Shown here: positions 45,753 through 59,105 of the stretch, in pieces | Numbering within the stretch: the first letter of the stretch is position 1 | Layout of the letters: each line of letters starts with the position of its first letter | From: Strigops habroptila | Taxonomy: Eukaryota > Chordata > Aves > Psittaciformes > Psittacidae | Direction: 5' to 3' | Assembly (NCBI RefSeq): GCF_004027225.2 | Contig: NC_044301.2 | Coordinates: 22,159,257-22,223,256 of the forward strand | Length of the DNA: 64,000 nt | Translations under genes and position numbers: made by a program | Notes under the pieces: model-generated | The model's database searches: none | The model's input: the letters and a program-made list of their open reading frames with translations, nothing else | What the model was told of the DNA's origin: nothing

Positions 45753-47129
45753 CTTCTTCCTTCAGCCATCTTTTTCTCAGCCCCTTCTTGCCTCTGGGTG
45801 TGAAGCCTGTGAAGTAGCAATGATTAGCGAGATTCTTCTGATGAGATTCTGCAAGAAGCACTGGCCATCCTCTAGAAATCATGGGTTACGTGGTGTCACT
45901 GGTTTTCAGTGTGGTAGAGCTGTCCACTGAGTTCCATCCTCTGTCGAAACCATGGCTGGGCCTCTCCTGGTGTGCCAAGGCAGGGACAGTGCAGTGGCAG
46001 TCTGCTGAGCTGCTGAGGCCAAACAAGAAATACCTCAGTATGTTTTATTACAGAAAGCAAAGAGCACGAGCAAACCAGCTCCCTCCTTACTGCCCACCTT
46101 GGCCCATGCAGGAGGAGCTGGGTGCCTCACAGAGCTTTGCAGAGGATTCAGACCTTCAGAGGTTTAGGTGCCACCTAAATAGAAACAAGGTGGCCAGCAG
46201 GATGTTGGGAGCAACGTTCTTTGCTGCTGAATTCTTGCCGTGCCTTCTTCAGCTGGGGCTGGTGAGGGTGGTGGGAGCAGGAGGGAGGCTGCTGGTGCAC
46301 CACTGCCAGGGGCTCTGGGGTGGGATGTGGTGGTCGGGTCCCCCCACTGAAGTTCTCCACCACTAGCTCCAGGAGAACCTGAGTGGAGAGGTGGCAGGCA
46401 CTACTGAGGGTGCCCAGTGGGTCTTCTGCATGTTAAAAATAAAAAGCCGGGGAAACCAAAAGAGCTACAGCCTTCCATTTAAACATAGCATGCCAAGAGG
46501 AAAAATATGGTATTTTTGTCACAATTTTCCCCATTCAAAGTATTGGGGATATTAAAAGCTGTTTCTGTATCTTGTTGGAGGAGGCCTTGCTGGATTATGG
46601 AGCAGGAATGGATGCTTTCTTTGCTTCTGTTTTAATTTACCTTTGTTAAGACTTCCACTTGCTTTGTTACTGCTGGTATCTGGATGTTGAATGGTTCAGC
46701 CCCTGCAGACAGTACAGAGTGATGCTTGTGGCTGCACTGAACCCAGGCAGCTCCTGGGAGAGGAAGCAGGTCTGGAGTCAGCCCTCCGATGGCAAAACAG
46801 GCAAGGGACAGGCAGGATTTGGGAAGGAGCAGCCTTCCTCTTGCTTCTACTCCCCGGGTCACTGTCGGAGCATGTGACACATCCAGCAAGAGGATCCCAG
46901 GGCAATTGTAGCTGCAAAGATGATGTTTGAAACTGCTTTTGGGGACTGCTCCTGCCTCCTGACAATTAGAAATAAAAGAGGACTGAGAGTCTTATGGTAC
47001 AGATAGTTTACAAAAGGAGAAGATAATGATAAAATAAGGCTCCTTTTCGTAGAAACAGCTACTTTGGATACTGCAGCAGAGCTGATAAGAGGGTTTGTTC
47101 TTTAATGGTTTGATTGTGTGTGGAGTGTA

Positions 47130-47240
47130 AAAGTGGGTTTTGGTGGGTTTTGTTGTGTAGTTTTTTGGTTTTGTTTGGTTTTTTTGGGGGGGTTTGGGTG
47201 TGTGTGGTTTTTTTTGGGGGGGGGGTTTGTTTTTTTTTAG
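47130..47240 (+). repeat. G/T-rich low-complexity tract
   Basis: Made only of G and T runs, including two long G runs, with potential for G-quadruplex on the plus strand. Similar tracts occur at 38460-38520, 55060-55125 and 57575-57693. Confidence 0.8.
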
Positions 47241-48735
47241 GTTCCTTCTTCCTTGTATGAGCCTCTTGCGCAGCAGAGAAACACTTAACAAAAATAGAGC
47301 ATGTGTTTTCCTAAAATGAGATTGCTGTGGCATGTTTAGGACTTGAAACTGTGTGACTTTGAAGTTGACTTCATTTCACTCTGGTGATATCCTTTTAACT
47401 GTCTTAAGTAAACAGTGCAGTTCAGCTCTGAGAAGTGTCTTGTAAAAAGTTGGGCTTGGTTTCTAATTCTGACTGTTTCAAAGCTTTTCATAACAAATAC
47501 CCTCTGCTTACCAGCAACCTTTCCTACTTGGAAAAGTTTGCATTGTTTTACTATTATTTTTTCAAAGGATTTACTTACACATTAGAATGCCCTGTGGACA
47601 TTACTTTCAGTTCAAGAATGTTTAAGTTTGGCTTAATTAAACAGTTACAAGTTGTACCAAACCTAGTTGATTTCGAGCCAAAATGAGAGTGTCCACAAGC
47701 AGGTTTATGCCCTGGTGAGCAAATTGTGCTGTGTTCACGTGCTGGCCATTGAATTTCTGTGCCTTACTCATGGATACAGACTCTGGGCAAGTAAATCCCA
47801 GGGATCCAGCCTGTGGTGCTGTGCAGGGGTAAGATGAAGCAGGACCATGAGCAGTGTTGCAGAGGCCAAAGTCTTGCCTGTATTTGAAGCGGATACTGCT
47901 GCTAAGGGCAGTCTTGCCTTGGATGCTCCCCCCCCCCCCCATCTTCCATTCAATTTGAAATAATCATGAGCTAAGGTATGTTGCTGCAGAAAACACTGTG
48001 TTGAACTAGAGAGGGTGAGCACAGAGGCAGGGATGAGTGCCCTTCCCGAAGGAGCAATGGCAGGACTGTGTGTTTTCCTGCTGTGCTAGCTTAAAGTGTG
48101 TGTTGAATTAGGGCCCAAGTGTGCATTTGGTGCAGGGCTGCTGCAGAGGAAGGCACTGCATTTGGTGTTTTATTTTGTTGTTATTACTTAATTTTTTTTT
48201 TTTTTTTTTTTTTTATTTAGTATTTTTTCCTTTGAGGAGTTCAGTGTGATTAAACTCAAAGGATCCCTGTGTGGCCTTCCAGGACTGGCTGTGCAGCAGC
48301 TCTGTCCTGCTGTGGAAGGAAGGAGCTGGTCCCTGCAGTGCCCTGGGCTCCTCCTGAGTGTCCTTCGGCTTTCAGGAGCCCTGGCATGGGGAGCTGGTGC
48401 TTCTGCTTGGGGCTGAAGGTGGAAATTGCTAAACTCTGCCTGCAGGCTGCTGGGGCCATTTGCAGTCCTGCGTGCTAGGCTCCTGCACTGCTACAGTTTT
48501 TGTGCCCTGGCGAGTTCTGCCCCTGTACCTCCCACTCTGCCAGGCAGGCTCATGGAGCGACTGGTGAGCCTGGATTACTTCTGTTTGTGTTTTCACCTGC
48601 TTAAATAAATAAATAGCTTTGCTTCCCCCTGGTCCTCTGCAGCAGCATTGGCCAATTTTATTCTGAAGGCAGTGTCTCCTGTTCTTCAAGAAGTTCGTGC
48701 ATGCCCTGGGCATCTTCATCTCCTCTCTCCTGTCA

Positions 48736-48862
48736 TCATAGAACAGAATCATAGAATAGTTGGGGTTGGAAGGGGCTTTCAAAGGTCATCTAGTCCAACA
48801 CCCCTGCAATAAGCAGGGACATCTTCAACTAGATCAGGTTGCTCGGAACCACATCCATCATC
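48736..48862 (-). mobile_element. CR1 fragment, antisense
   Basis: ATAGAATAGTTGGGGTTGG, then AAGGTCATCTAGTCCAAC and AAGCAGGGACATCTTCAAC, form a CR1 3' end of a different subfamily from the copies in the first 23 kb. The end boundary is approximate. Confidence 0.88.
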
Positions 48863-51800
48863 AGATGAGCTGATATTAGCACATCAGGCTAAGTTCATGG
48901 AAGTGCATAAGGTTAAAAAAAAATAATTCAGGGTCAGTTGTGAGGTTTCTTCAGAAGAGGTACAGGAGCAGTCTGTTTCCTGGACTAAACTGAGATCTGA
49001 AGAGTTTAGAAATAAATTTTCCAACTGTTCATGATCTTCTCATTTATGCCTACATCTGAAAATTCTTCTCAAAATAAAACAGTGTTACAGCAGAAGCAAC
49101 CTTCTGCAAGCATTCATCCAGACCTCCAAAAATAACCTTCCAGTGCATTGATTTGAAATTATTTTTGGAATAATAAGAACAGAAGAAAGAAGAAAATTTG
49201 GGTTAAAAAGACTATTGGTGCTGTAACATCAACCTGTAATATCTATAAATATATATATTTGTATGGACGCCCATTTTCCTGGTCATTAAAGAGTGATTCC
49301 TGTATAAAGCCCCCAGATTCTGATTGCTTCTACAGACCAATGATCTCTTAGTGGTTTATTCTGTACAAAGTCATTAGTGAAGAAAAACTTCATACCCTGG
49401 AGTGAAAATGTGAGCTTAACAACTGGCTTCCAAGTCAGGCCAAATAAAAGTGATTACTCCTGCAAACATGCACTCAAGAGCTTGAACAAGAAGGATGGTT
49501 TCTAAATCAGACGATGCAGGACATGAGAGTGGGAATTGCTGTGATTTCTTTGATAATGTCTGTTTTGAAACTTTGCATTTAAGGCAAAAAAAATCTAGTC
49601 TAGAATATTTCAATTTTAGTACTCTTTCAGAACAGTTTAGTTATGTATTATCTGTTGTGGTGGGGAAGCTCATCCTTTCTATCTTGCTTGATTGTTCAAA
49701 CTTGGCTCCTGTTTAGATGTGTCATGCTGCGGCCTCTCTGAGAAGCCAGGCACGCTCGCTGACTACAGATAAGGAGGTAATGCATTTCTAACCACTGGTT
49801 TGGAAATGCCTATCTAGGTGTAGCTTAATGAATGTTTCCTGTTTGCGGAGGGGCTTAGTCTCCCTCATGGTAGCCCCAGGACGCTCTGCAGAGGCAGGTT
49901 TGCTTTCTGCTGGAGCTGACAGGCTGTGCTCAGAGTTGCAGTGACGAGAAACTTGCATTTAATAAAAGTCACTGTGGAAGGGTTCTTGGGATCTTGCCAG
50001 GGAGAGTTTCCTGTTTAAAATTAGGATTTATTTTTTTTTAAGCCTTGATGTAAACTGGTAATTGCTAGAGTTTTCTTTTAAATCCTAAGATGCCAGTCGG
50101 GACAGGGGGAATGGGGGGCACAAGCAGAACCCCAAAACAGTGGAGTTGCAGATTTTGCCTTTGTGAGAGGAAAAATAGTAAATTTTATTGAGCCCTCTTC
50201 TCTGTGGTAATAAGTGACTCCTCATTAGGCAAATGCAAAGTGTGCAAATGCAGGGAGATCTGATTCCATCCTGGTCCTTGCCATGGTGCTGGTGGGGCTG
50301 TGCTGCTGAGCACACCTGCAGCCTCTGCTGATGCTAGAGGAAGTGCCAAAAATCTCAGCAATGAGGAGGCAAGCTCAGATGAAACAGTGTGGTAAAGCAA
50401 ACTGCTGTAGCTGTGGCTTTGGAAGGGTGAGCTTGTTGAATTGCAGTTAACAGCCCTAGAGTTTCTTCTGTTCAGGTCCTTTTTACTGTTTCTGGCTTTT
50501 GGGCCTGTTCTTTTGACACATCAGGTGCGTGGTTTGTTATTTATGATGTGTGCTGCCTTCTGCATCCTCGGAATCTCCAGGCTCTCCTGAACTCACCCTG
50601 CCCTTGTCCTGCCTGAGGAGGAGCACAGCTGCTGTGGTGGGGCAGTCACTGCTTTGGGTTTTCTCTTGCCAGCTCTTGAGTGGGACTGAAGGATTTATCC
50701 TGTTCCTTTGTTTTATATGGAAAGAAACCTTATCCCTGTGGCTTCTGTTGCTGCTTGGAGTAGGAGTGTTTGGGGGGAGATAAGGCCCCTTCCCGCTGCC
50801 TTCCCCAGGAGTGCTGGCAGCCTGCCTCTGCACAGAGCAGCAGCGGCTCTGGGGCTGGAGCTGTGCATGCTAATGGGCTTGGCTTGTCCTGGCTTGTTTG
50901 TAATGATTTGTGGCTGCATTTATACGCAAATCCTAACAACTTGCTGCTGAGTTAATTAGTGTTTTTTCTCTCTGCTTCCTGGTGCTTTAGTAAAAGGTCT
51001 TTATTCTCCCCATTTTGGTTGTGTGACCTGCCCCGTGTGCTCCCCCATGCCAGCAGTCCTGCGCAGAGGATGCTGGCTCCCTGCTGTCCACACAAAGGGT
51101 GATGCCAAGGTGTGGGAAGGATGGTCACTGGCTGCTCTGCAGGAGCAGCACACATGGGAAACAGGCTGTGCTCTGCTCCGGGTGTCCTTCAGGGAGTTCA
51201 GGCCCAGTTGTGTGAACTGGCTGGAGACCAGCATGAACCTCAGGTGGAAGCTGTCTGTTCTGCGTGTCTTCCCAAACTGGCCGAGGTGGTTGCTGTAGCA
51301 TTGGGTGTCCGGGTGAGCGTTCTGCTCCCTGGCTCCAGTAGTTGCTGCTTGGTGGAGGAGGAGAACCAAACCAACTTTTTATGTCCTGAAAATGCCGAGT
51401 GTTTGCTTTCTAATGTTGAGATTGCATCTAATGCACTCAATCAGATTAATGATTCTCACCAGACAAGAGGCTCTGAGGGGCCTGTCTGGTGACTTGGACA
51501 TGACAAGGATGGAGTGGGAATTGCTGGCCTTTGACATCAGCTGGGAGTTTGATTTTTGCTTTTGCGGAGGGGAAGGCAGGCATTTCCTCTCCTCCTGGGA
51601 ACGGTGTCTTTGTGTCCTTGGCTGGGCTTGAGGATTTTACTTGTTTTGATCTGTCATTCAGTCTTATGTTTTCTGGACCCTGCAGGTGTTTGCTTTTGCC
51701 AGAGCTGTAAGAGTCATAGGTTAGAGAAGTTACTTGCTTTGCTTTGGGGCAGAGGTGGAAGGTGAAGACCCTAGGCACCACTGGGCAGGAGCAGCTCTAG

Positions 51801-51927
51801 GTGTTGCAGTGGTGTCAGGGCTGTGGTTCCCAGCTGGCATGAGGAGCCCGGGCAGTTCTGTGGGCGTCTTGCACTGTCACAGCTCTACTGTCTGTGTGCT
51901 TGTCCCACTCTTTCTCCTTTCTGCCCT
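48863..51927. other. Probable intron, no feature recognised
   Basis: No exon, RNA gene or dated repeat seen. Open frames overlap on both strands. Confidence 0.4.
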
Positions 51928-51932
51928 CCAGC

Positions 51933-51974
51933 TGTTGTGGTTTAAGCCCAGCCAGTAATTCAGAACCCAGGACA
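51933..51974 (-). repeat. Miniature ERVL LTR (42 bp) with 5-bp target duplication
   Basis: Antisense: TGTTGTGGTTTAAGCCCAGC at one end and CCCAGGACA at the other, the two ends of the ERVL LTR with the middle missing. It is flanked by a perfect CCAGC duplication (51928-51932, 51975-51979). In sense, 12 bp of LTR start are joined to 30 bp of LTR end at a shared GGTTC, which suggests a microhomology deletion. Confidence 0.8.
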
Positions 51975-51979
51975 CCAGC

Positions 51980-54080
51980 CAAGGCTTTTTCACAGTTACT
52001 GAGTCAGCCTTTGGTTTTATCCTGGAAGGTAGGGCTGTGGCAGAGCAGAGGAGCCTGAGCCTGCTGCAGCCTCTGCTCCCTGCTAGGGCTCCTGCTGCTT
52101 GCCCTGCATGGAGGAAGGGACCTGCACTGCACAGCCCTCTCTCAGAGCTGGGGTAGGTCTCCATGGGCTCCTGCATACAAGTCCCTTGGGGTAGGGACTG
52201 GCTGTCCTGGGTAAGAGCAGTGCTCGGCTGAAGTGCCAGCAAGTGTTAAGAGCAGGGGGCTGGTCTTGGGAGACATGGTGATTCTCTCTCCCCTTGTGCC
52301 AGGTACTTCAAAAGGTTTTATTTTGGGCTTTTACCTTTCTTTACTTCTGTATCTTTAACTTGCATGCTATTTAGCTTGTGAGTTCTTTGGGCAATAAAAT
52401 CCCTTCAATGGAATATGAGATGTTGAAGTACCACCTAGCTCATGGGAAGGAAACAACTTACAGTCTGAGGCCAGGGACTGGTAAGTCCCAAGTGGAAACT
52501 GGCAACCCTTTGCCCCTAGATTGACACTTGTCACCCCACTCCACATTGCTCATATTTAGAGCCTTGGTGCCTTCATGCCTGATGGTGGAGGAGTGAATTT
52601 GAGGTGGACCAGAGTAACTTCTGCAGCATTGCATCCATCTGGAAGAGGGGATGTACCCAAGTTAGTACTGAGCTCCACATCCTGACAGGAAAGCTGCTGG
52701 AAGTGGTAGCTAGCTGGTCAAGAGGCTTTTACCAGCTTCTGGAGCCCTGATTGCTGCATGTTTTCACTATCACCTGAGGGCTAATGAATGGAGGGGGTTT
52801 AGATTATTTTATTTTGGTTTCCTGCTCCAATGCCCCTTTGAGTTGAAGAAACTCTTCTTGTACCTAGTGGTGTTTGTCACCGTTGGATTTTTAGACCTGG
52901 GAGATGTGATTTTTCCCCTCCTCTGACTTTTACTCTTCCATTTCACATTCTGCAAGACAAAGGGATGTGGAAATGCAAACCTGTCCTGCCGCCATGCTGA
53001 ATAACATGGTTTTGATTAATCCAAGGGGAGAAAAGTCAGTTTCTCATAGCAACCCTGATGATTAAAGCTCTGGGAGAGGTAATTATTCCTGGTGTATGAA
53101 ACTCTCCTACCACAGTTGTCATGGGTGGTTTTCTAAAGCTCATCCACTGTGGCAAGTCGCTGACGCCGTTCATAGCAGCACTCAGGAAGTTGGCAGGCAG
53201 ATGCCTTCCCCTGCCCCCTGCCCTGCCTTTATGTTTCTAGACTTTTCTGTGCAGGAGACAGTCCTGGGGCAGCACTTGGCAGGAGGAGCCTGGCCCCTGC
53301 TTTCCCACCGCCCCAGCCGTGTGCCATCATCCTTCTGTGCCAGCCCAGCTGCTAGAGGGACACTGTGTGGAGGTGTTTTGGATCTGGAATAATAAAAGCA
53401 GAAACTTTTTGTTGGAGGCCTCTAATCCTTGGGGTTTCGGTGAGAAGCTGGCTCGGTGCGGCCACAGAGTGGTACCATGTGGCACAGCCCATTGGTGCTG
53501 GTGGTGGTTTGTGAGCTGGGATATACCAAGGGCCTGGTGGAGGTTGCTGGCCTGGGCTGGGTGTCCTGTGGCCTCAGAGAGAAGGCACCCTTCAATCCAG
53601 GTCATGAACAGGCTTTCCCTTAGAAGTTCAGAGAGAGATTTTGTCCCTCCGAGCATCCATAATGAGTGTTGAAGGTGCTTATATCAGAGCTCACCAGTGC
53701 TCCCTATGACTCTTCCCCATGAATGCCTTCCCAGGGCTTTCCCTTCTTTGATCTCTCCTTTCTGGTTGACTTGCTCAAGCCTTACTCAAAGTGCTTGGTT
53801 TGGATTCATGACTTCCTCAATGTGCTTGGTTTGGAACAGGCTCTAGCAACCGATGGAAACCATACAGGGGGCATGGATGCCTGTCAGCCTGCCCCATGCA
53901 TGCAGTGTTAAGGTTGCTCATGGGGCTGCTGGGGTTTGCCTGGAGAGGTGCATGAGTGCTGCCCAAGCTCTGCTTGGAAGGGTGACATTTTACCCTTGTA
54001 CCCAGGTGGTGTGGGTAAGTGATGTTCCCAATGTCACCCCAGGGAACAGAGTTTAGATTCTGTCACTGTAACCAGATTGC

Positions 54081-54114
<34 letters not shown>

Positions 54115-57100
54115 TTTCAAAAATACTTAACTTGGAGGAAAGACCTAAATACCTGTTTACCTTAATGAGCAGCTGAACATCTCAAACTTCTCCCCAGAGG
54201 AGCAGGTAATGCACTTCCCTGAGCAGCAGCTTTGAACATCAGTCCGGGGGATGGCATCTTTATAAGTGTTGGCTGGAAGTGTTAAATTCAAGCTCTGGGT
54301 TGCAGTGGTCTTGTTTAGCTCAGCTGCAAGAGCCTGCTGAAAAAGATCCAGTTTTTCCTCCAGGGTAGGACTCCCATGAGGTTTTCTTTGACTTTTGCTC
54401 AGGACCTCACAGCTAAGTTAAAGTTGGGACAGGCAGCTCTGCAGAGGCCCTGGGTAGCACCTACCAGCTTTCATTTGGTTATTGGAGTGTTCAATGTAGG
54501 TAGCTCAGCTCCTGTCTGTGTGGCATCAGGCTGCCTCTGTTAAAGTCTGGAGCCAGGGTCTGGATGGAGATGAGGCCCTGGGGTTTCAGGCGGTTCCCAC
54601 TCCATTCTGATGCACAGGAGGAGGTGTGTAACCTGCTGGGAGCAAGGGTCCAGCTCTGGCTGCAGGATGATGCCCACTGTTCCACCTCACTGGGGAGATG
54701 GGTTTTGTGACCTTTGGTTGGGGTGAGGCTGGGAGAGCAAGGGCTCAGGGGAGTCTCCACGTGCTCGCTTTGTCTGCTTCAGTGCTTCAGCAAGGAGATG
54801 ATACAGGGTCCCAAAGTTTAATTTGGGTTCCTTTTTGAAGGTGGCACAAGTGCAATCTCATATTGCTGTACCGAGGTCATTGCTATCTAGTGCTTTCTGA
54901 GAAGGGCATCTCATGGTGGTGTGACTGCCTGCTACAGCTGTCCGGCTGTAACAGGGAAAGGAGATGATCCGTGTGCTTGGAACTCTTAATTTGAGGGTGG
55001 GAAATAAGGTTTGGGGGACAAACCTCATACTTTCTCATTTTCTGTGTAGGTGCAGAAATGCTGGTTTGTGTGTGGTGTGTTGTTTGTTTGTGTGTGGGTT
55101 TTTTTTTTTGTTTTTTTTTTGTTTCAGAAATCCTCATGAACAGATTCCCAATGCTGTGGTGGGCTTTTAACTTCATAAAGCTGAGATTTTATAGGAAACA
55201 GAGGTCAGCCTGGGTAGGGTCCAGACAGGAGGGTCTCAATTTAGGATCTTGTGGTATGAAATACAGGTTTTCTTGTTCCGTTTGGGCTGGTGGAGCTGTG
55301 TCTGTCCTAGTGACTCAGTGCAAAGGTCTGAGGTGAGAAGCAACTTGAAAAGGCTGTGTGGCATGTGAGGAAGCAAGTTAGCTCTTAATCATATAATATT
55401 AGCCTCCTTTGCAGTAGACGCATCTGCTGTAAAATGCTTAGTGCTGAGAGGCTGATTGGGCAGCCCATGCTAAGTGTTCAAACTCCTGCTGCCTTTTTTC
55501 TTCAAACAATATCTTCTGGCTTCTAGATTTCTGATAAATTGATAAGAGGAATTGCGTGAGTCAATAGAGTTGTAGACACTTTGCCAATATAACCTTAGCG
55601 CTATTGATCTGCCAGTAAACTAAAGTCCGTCTTAGAGGCTGCCGATATTTCTAATCTCCTGTCTCACCAATTACAACCTCCCAGCTACCTGGGAAAGACA
55701 GCAGATTGGAGATGAGGCTTCAGAGGTTTTTCCCAGCGAGCCTGGGGCAGAGGGGGCTCCAGGAACAGCTTCTGGGGCAGCAGTAAGGCAGGTGCATGTT
55801 CAGGATTGCTGAAGAAGGGTCTCCATCAGTTCAGGGTTTATCCTGCCACAGTTCCCAGGGTGTAGCCTTGGCTGCTGGAGGATGGAGACAGTTTGGAGGG
55901 GCAGTGAGCCCGTGTCCCTGGGCTGCATCCAGCCCTAGCTGGGACACTGTCCCCAGCCCCCTGACTGACCATCGTGGCACAAGGCGGATGATGCCATTGG
56001 GGTTGTGGCCACAGAGGGGGACTCGTGGGTCCCTGTGGCAGAGGCAGGTCAGAGGGATGCTTGCTGGAGGAGGAGGGATGTGGGGAACCCGCTGTCCTGT
56101 GGTTCCTTCCCCTGGAGCTGTGCCTCTGAGGCTGGGGACAGAGCAGGGTGTTCAGCTGTCTGAGAGCTGATGGATCATGGATCAGATAGCTCCTGTAGGG
56201 TTCCCACTCCAGGTGAGGTTTCAGCAGATCCTTGCCCAATAAGCCCCTTTCAAGTCTCATTTATGTTTGAAAGTCTGTAGTTAGCTTTGGGAAGAAATCT
56301 CCAGATAAATGCTGTGTTCTTTCTAATACCCCGGAGTGAAAATCAATGGGAAGGATAATTCCTTCCCTTGTCCTACACAGACTTTCACGTGTTTCTACCT
56401 CCAGTGGCACCTTTTAAATAAAGAAACAGCCCTCCCCTTCCTCTTCTGCCTCTTGGGGCACAGCCCAGGCTCCTGGCAGATCACCCTAGCTGGCAGAGCA
56501 GGGTGGTCAGTCGGAGGGTCTCTGTCAGCCCCTTGGCATTGATTTGGGCTTTTACTGGGGTGGGGGGTGGCTGCAAGCACAGCATGTTGCTGGGTTTGCA
56601 GGGCTCAGAGTAGAGATGTTTCTGGGAATTATGTAGAGAGTGGCCTGGTAGCTGGAACAGAGGACCCAGGTCTTGAAGTTGCTGGTAGAGCAATACCATG
56701 GTGAAGGGGTTTATGAAAAACCCCAACATCTTCCTTTCCATAAATCCAGCAGAGTGAAGGTACTTGCTGTTACTAAACAGCTAGGCAGGTGGAAGATGTG
56801 CCCACAGTATTAGATCTTTTTTTATCCTAAGCTTGTGCAGAATGCTCTGGGCAATGACTTCTCTTCTGCTGGGCATCTGTCAGCATCTGTTTCAAGGCAG
56901 ATCCAGTTTCCAGAAATACCTTGGTAGGAATTAGTAGCTGTGACATTATGAGACAGCTCCTTCAGAGCCCTGGAACATGCTTATGTCTAAAAGATGTACC
57001 CTCCAGAAATGAAGTTATTTATCTGGCCACCTCTGTGCAAGCTGTATTGAATTGTATTTTCCCTGATGTTGTGAAGTTACCGTATAGGATGTACATTAAA

Positions 57101-58937
57101 AGTTGTAACTATTCCAAGTGCTGCTGTTTCGGCAGGGTTTTGCTGAGTCTCATGATCCATTTGTAATGGAGTGGAGATGCTGAGCTGCAGCAGGATATAT
57201 TCACACCAAAAGCTTTTTTGTGGAGGAATCAACTGAGCAGTCGAACTGTCTGAATGCTTTCTTTAAACTTCTGGTAGCTCAATGTACAGTGCTGGTAGCA
57301 ATGGTGAAGGTAAAGAGGAGCGGCCTGTTGGGCTCCAGGTTGTCTCCCTGGTTAGAAGAGATGCAGCATTGCTGAAATAGCAGCAATGGAAAGCTGAAGA
57401 AAATCTTCAGTGTTGACCATATTCTCAAAAACGATGGTGTTAAAAAGGTTGAAGCTGACTCAGTCCTTTATGTATTGAGATATTTCGATCTTGTTCACAC
57501 CTGATGATGCTGATGCCCAAGGCAAGGGCAGGTTGGAACAAGGTTTCTCTACTGTTTCTAAATAAGTTTTCAGGGTTTGCTTGGGTTTTGTTGGTTGGTG
57601 TTTTGGGGGGTTTTTTTTGGTGGGGTTTTTTTTGTGGTGTGTGTGGTTTTTTTTGTTTTGTTTTTTGTTTGGTTTTTTTTTTTTTTTTTTTTTCTCTGAA
57701 GATGCAAACTTTGTTTCAGCAGCTTGGGACCATTCCGTTACCTCTGTAGTGGATGGCCTGAAGCAGCAAAGGGGTTCTCTAGAAGTGGTGCACTGCTGAC
57801 TCTTGTGGTCAGTACAGGAAAGGGCATTTCAGCACCCCAAGTGCTGATGTAATTGCTTTAAGGTAATTACTTGATGTAACTGGAGGTAGCACGTGCTAGG
57901 CATGCCTCAGCCGTGCTAATTCCTGGTCCCCAGAGCGCAGGGTGGTGTGGCCAGAAGGTGCCAGTGCCCAGGAAAGATGCTGTGGGATGTCCAGGCTGGG
58001 TCCAGCCCTTGGGTTGTGCTCCTGCAGATCTGTGCCCAGGCCAACAGACCCCATGCGGTGCAACTCCAGGAGCATCTCCTTGACTTGGGTGGGAGCATCT
58101 CCCCGACCTCCTGCTCCTTTGCAGGGACCCAATTCCTTGTGCTCCCTCCTTGCTGTGGCTTGCGGTCCCATGGTCCAGGGTTAGGCTAAAGGGTTTGTGA
58201 AGCTTTGTGGATGGCAGATAATTCCTTGCTCCTTTTAGCTGGTGCAGATAATGGACCAGGGGTTCAGCTTGCTTTTTCCACACATTTCTGTTGGCTGAGG
58301 CTGAAGCTGCTGTCTGCAGCAGAGCGGGGAGTCACTCAGGGTGACTTCCATCATAAATACTGCATGGCACTTGACAGGGAGAGATGGCACTGGGATGAAA
58401 ACCATTCATTTGCAGCATCTCTGTGTCTATCTAGGTTTGCTTTTAGGATCAGGATCAGCTGAAGCATATTTCTGGTGGGTCAGTGGTGATTTCTCTCCAG
58501 TTGTGGAGAGTGTGACTCAGCCACCAGACCCTGCATTTCTCCTTCTTTAGATCCTGAAATATTTAGTGCTCTGTACATGAATTTAATCACTGAGCTAGAG
58601 TATTAATGGGTTACAGTCCAAAACCTCTAATTCAAATGTCTCTTGACTTGCAGGAAATTTTAAGTTTGGGATTTTTATGTTCTTTGCCAAGGTTGGTAAT
58701 ACAGACAGTGTTCCAAATTTCTTTCCATAAATTGGAGGAAGCTGTAATTTACTATTTTAAGAAGCACATGGTTCAAAAGACCTTTAATTAAAAAAAAAAA
58801 AAGTTCAGTGTGTGTCTGAAACTGTAAGAATTGCTAGACTGAATCAGAACAGTAACTTGTAGTAATTTGACCTGTGCGAAGTGGACATTTCTTCCTAATT
58901 TTCTTCTCCTCTGACCTGTCTGCATAGCAGTGTATTT
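51980..58937. other. Probable intron, G/T-rich, part 2
   Basis: No exon recognised. Poly-T at 54084-54109 and 57673-57693; G/T tracts at 55060-55125 and 57575-57660. The segment 55540-55680 has several CpGs and TAAT/GATA-like words and may be a conserved element. Confidence 0.4.
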
Positions 58938-59105
58938 ATAGAGTCATGGAGTACAGGTCTGGAAGGAGACTGTTGCTGTACCAAGGGAGTGGTGTTGCTG
59001 AGACCATACCTGGCTGTCCTGCGATCTTGCTCTAGGCAGCCTGTGCCAGTGCTCCATCCCTCGTAGTTAACAGAGGGAAAACTTCACTCCTAACCTAAAA
59101 CTTGG
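58938..59105 (-). mobile_element. Degenerate CR1 relic, antisense
   Basis: AGAGTCATGGAGTACAGGTC, then a GGCAGCCTGTGCCAGTGC block and AGGGAAAACTTCACTCC, follow the order of an antisense CR1 3' end, but with heavy divergence. An old copy. Confidence 0.65.

Larger units (their letters stand above)
37351..48735 (+). other. Probable first intron, G/T-rich, part 1
   Basis: No exon recognised. The plus strand is G/T-rich (line 40081-40140 counts G27 T18 C10 A5) with poly-T tracts, for example 45721-45752 (32 bp) and 48192-48214. C15 at 38149-38163 and G15 at 38348-38362 lie 200 bp apart. C20 is at 43935-43954. A weak MIR/L2-like stretch lies at about 43840-43880 (CTGACTTTGGGCAAG). A G/T tract at 47130-47240 has several GGGGGG runs. 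Long open frames here reflect GC content and occur on both strands. Confidence 0.45.
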
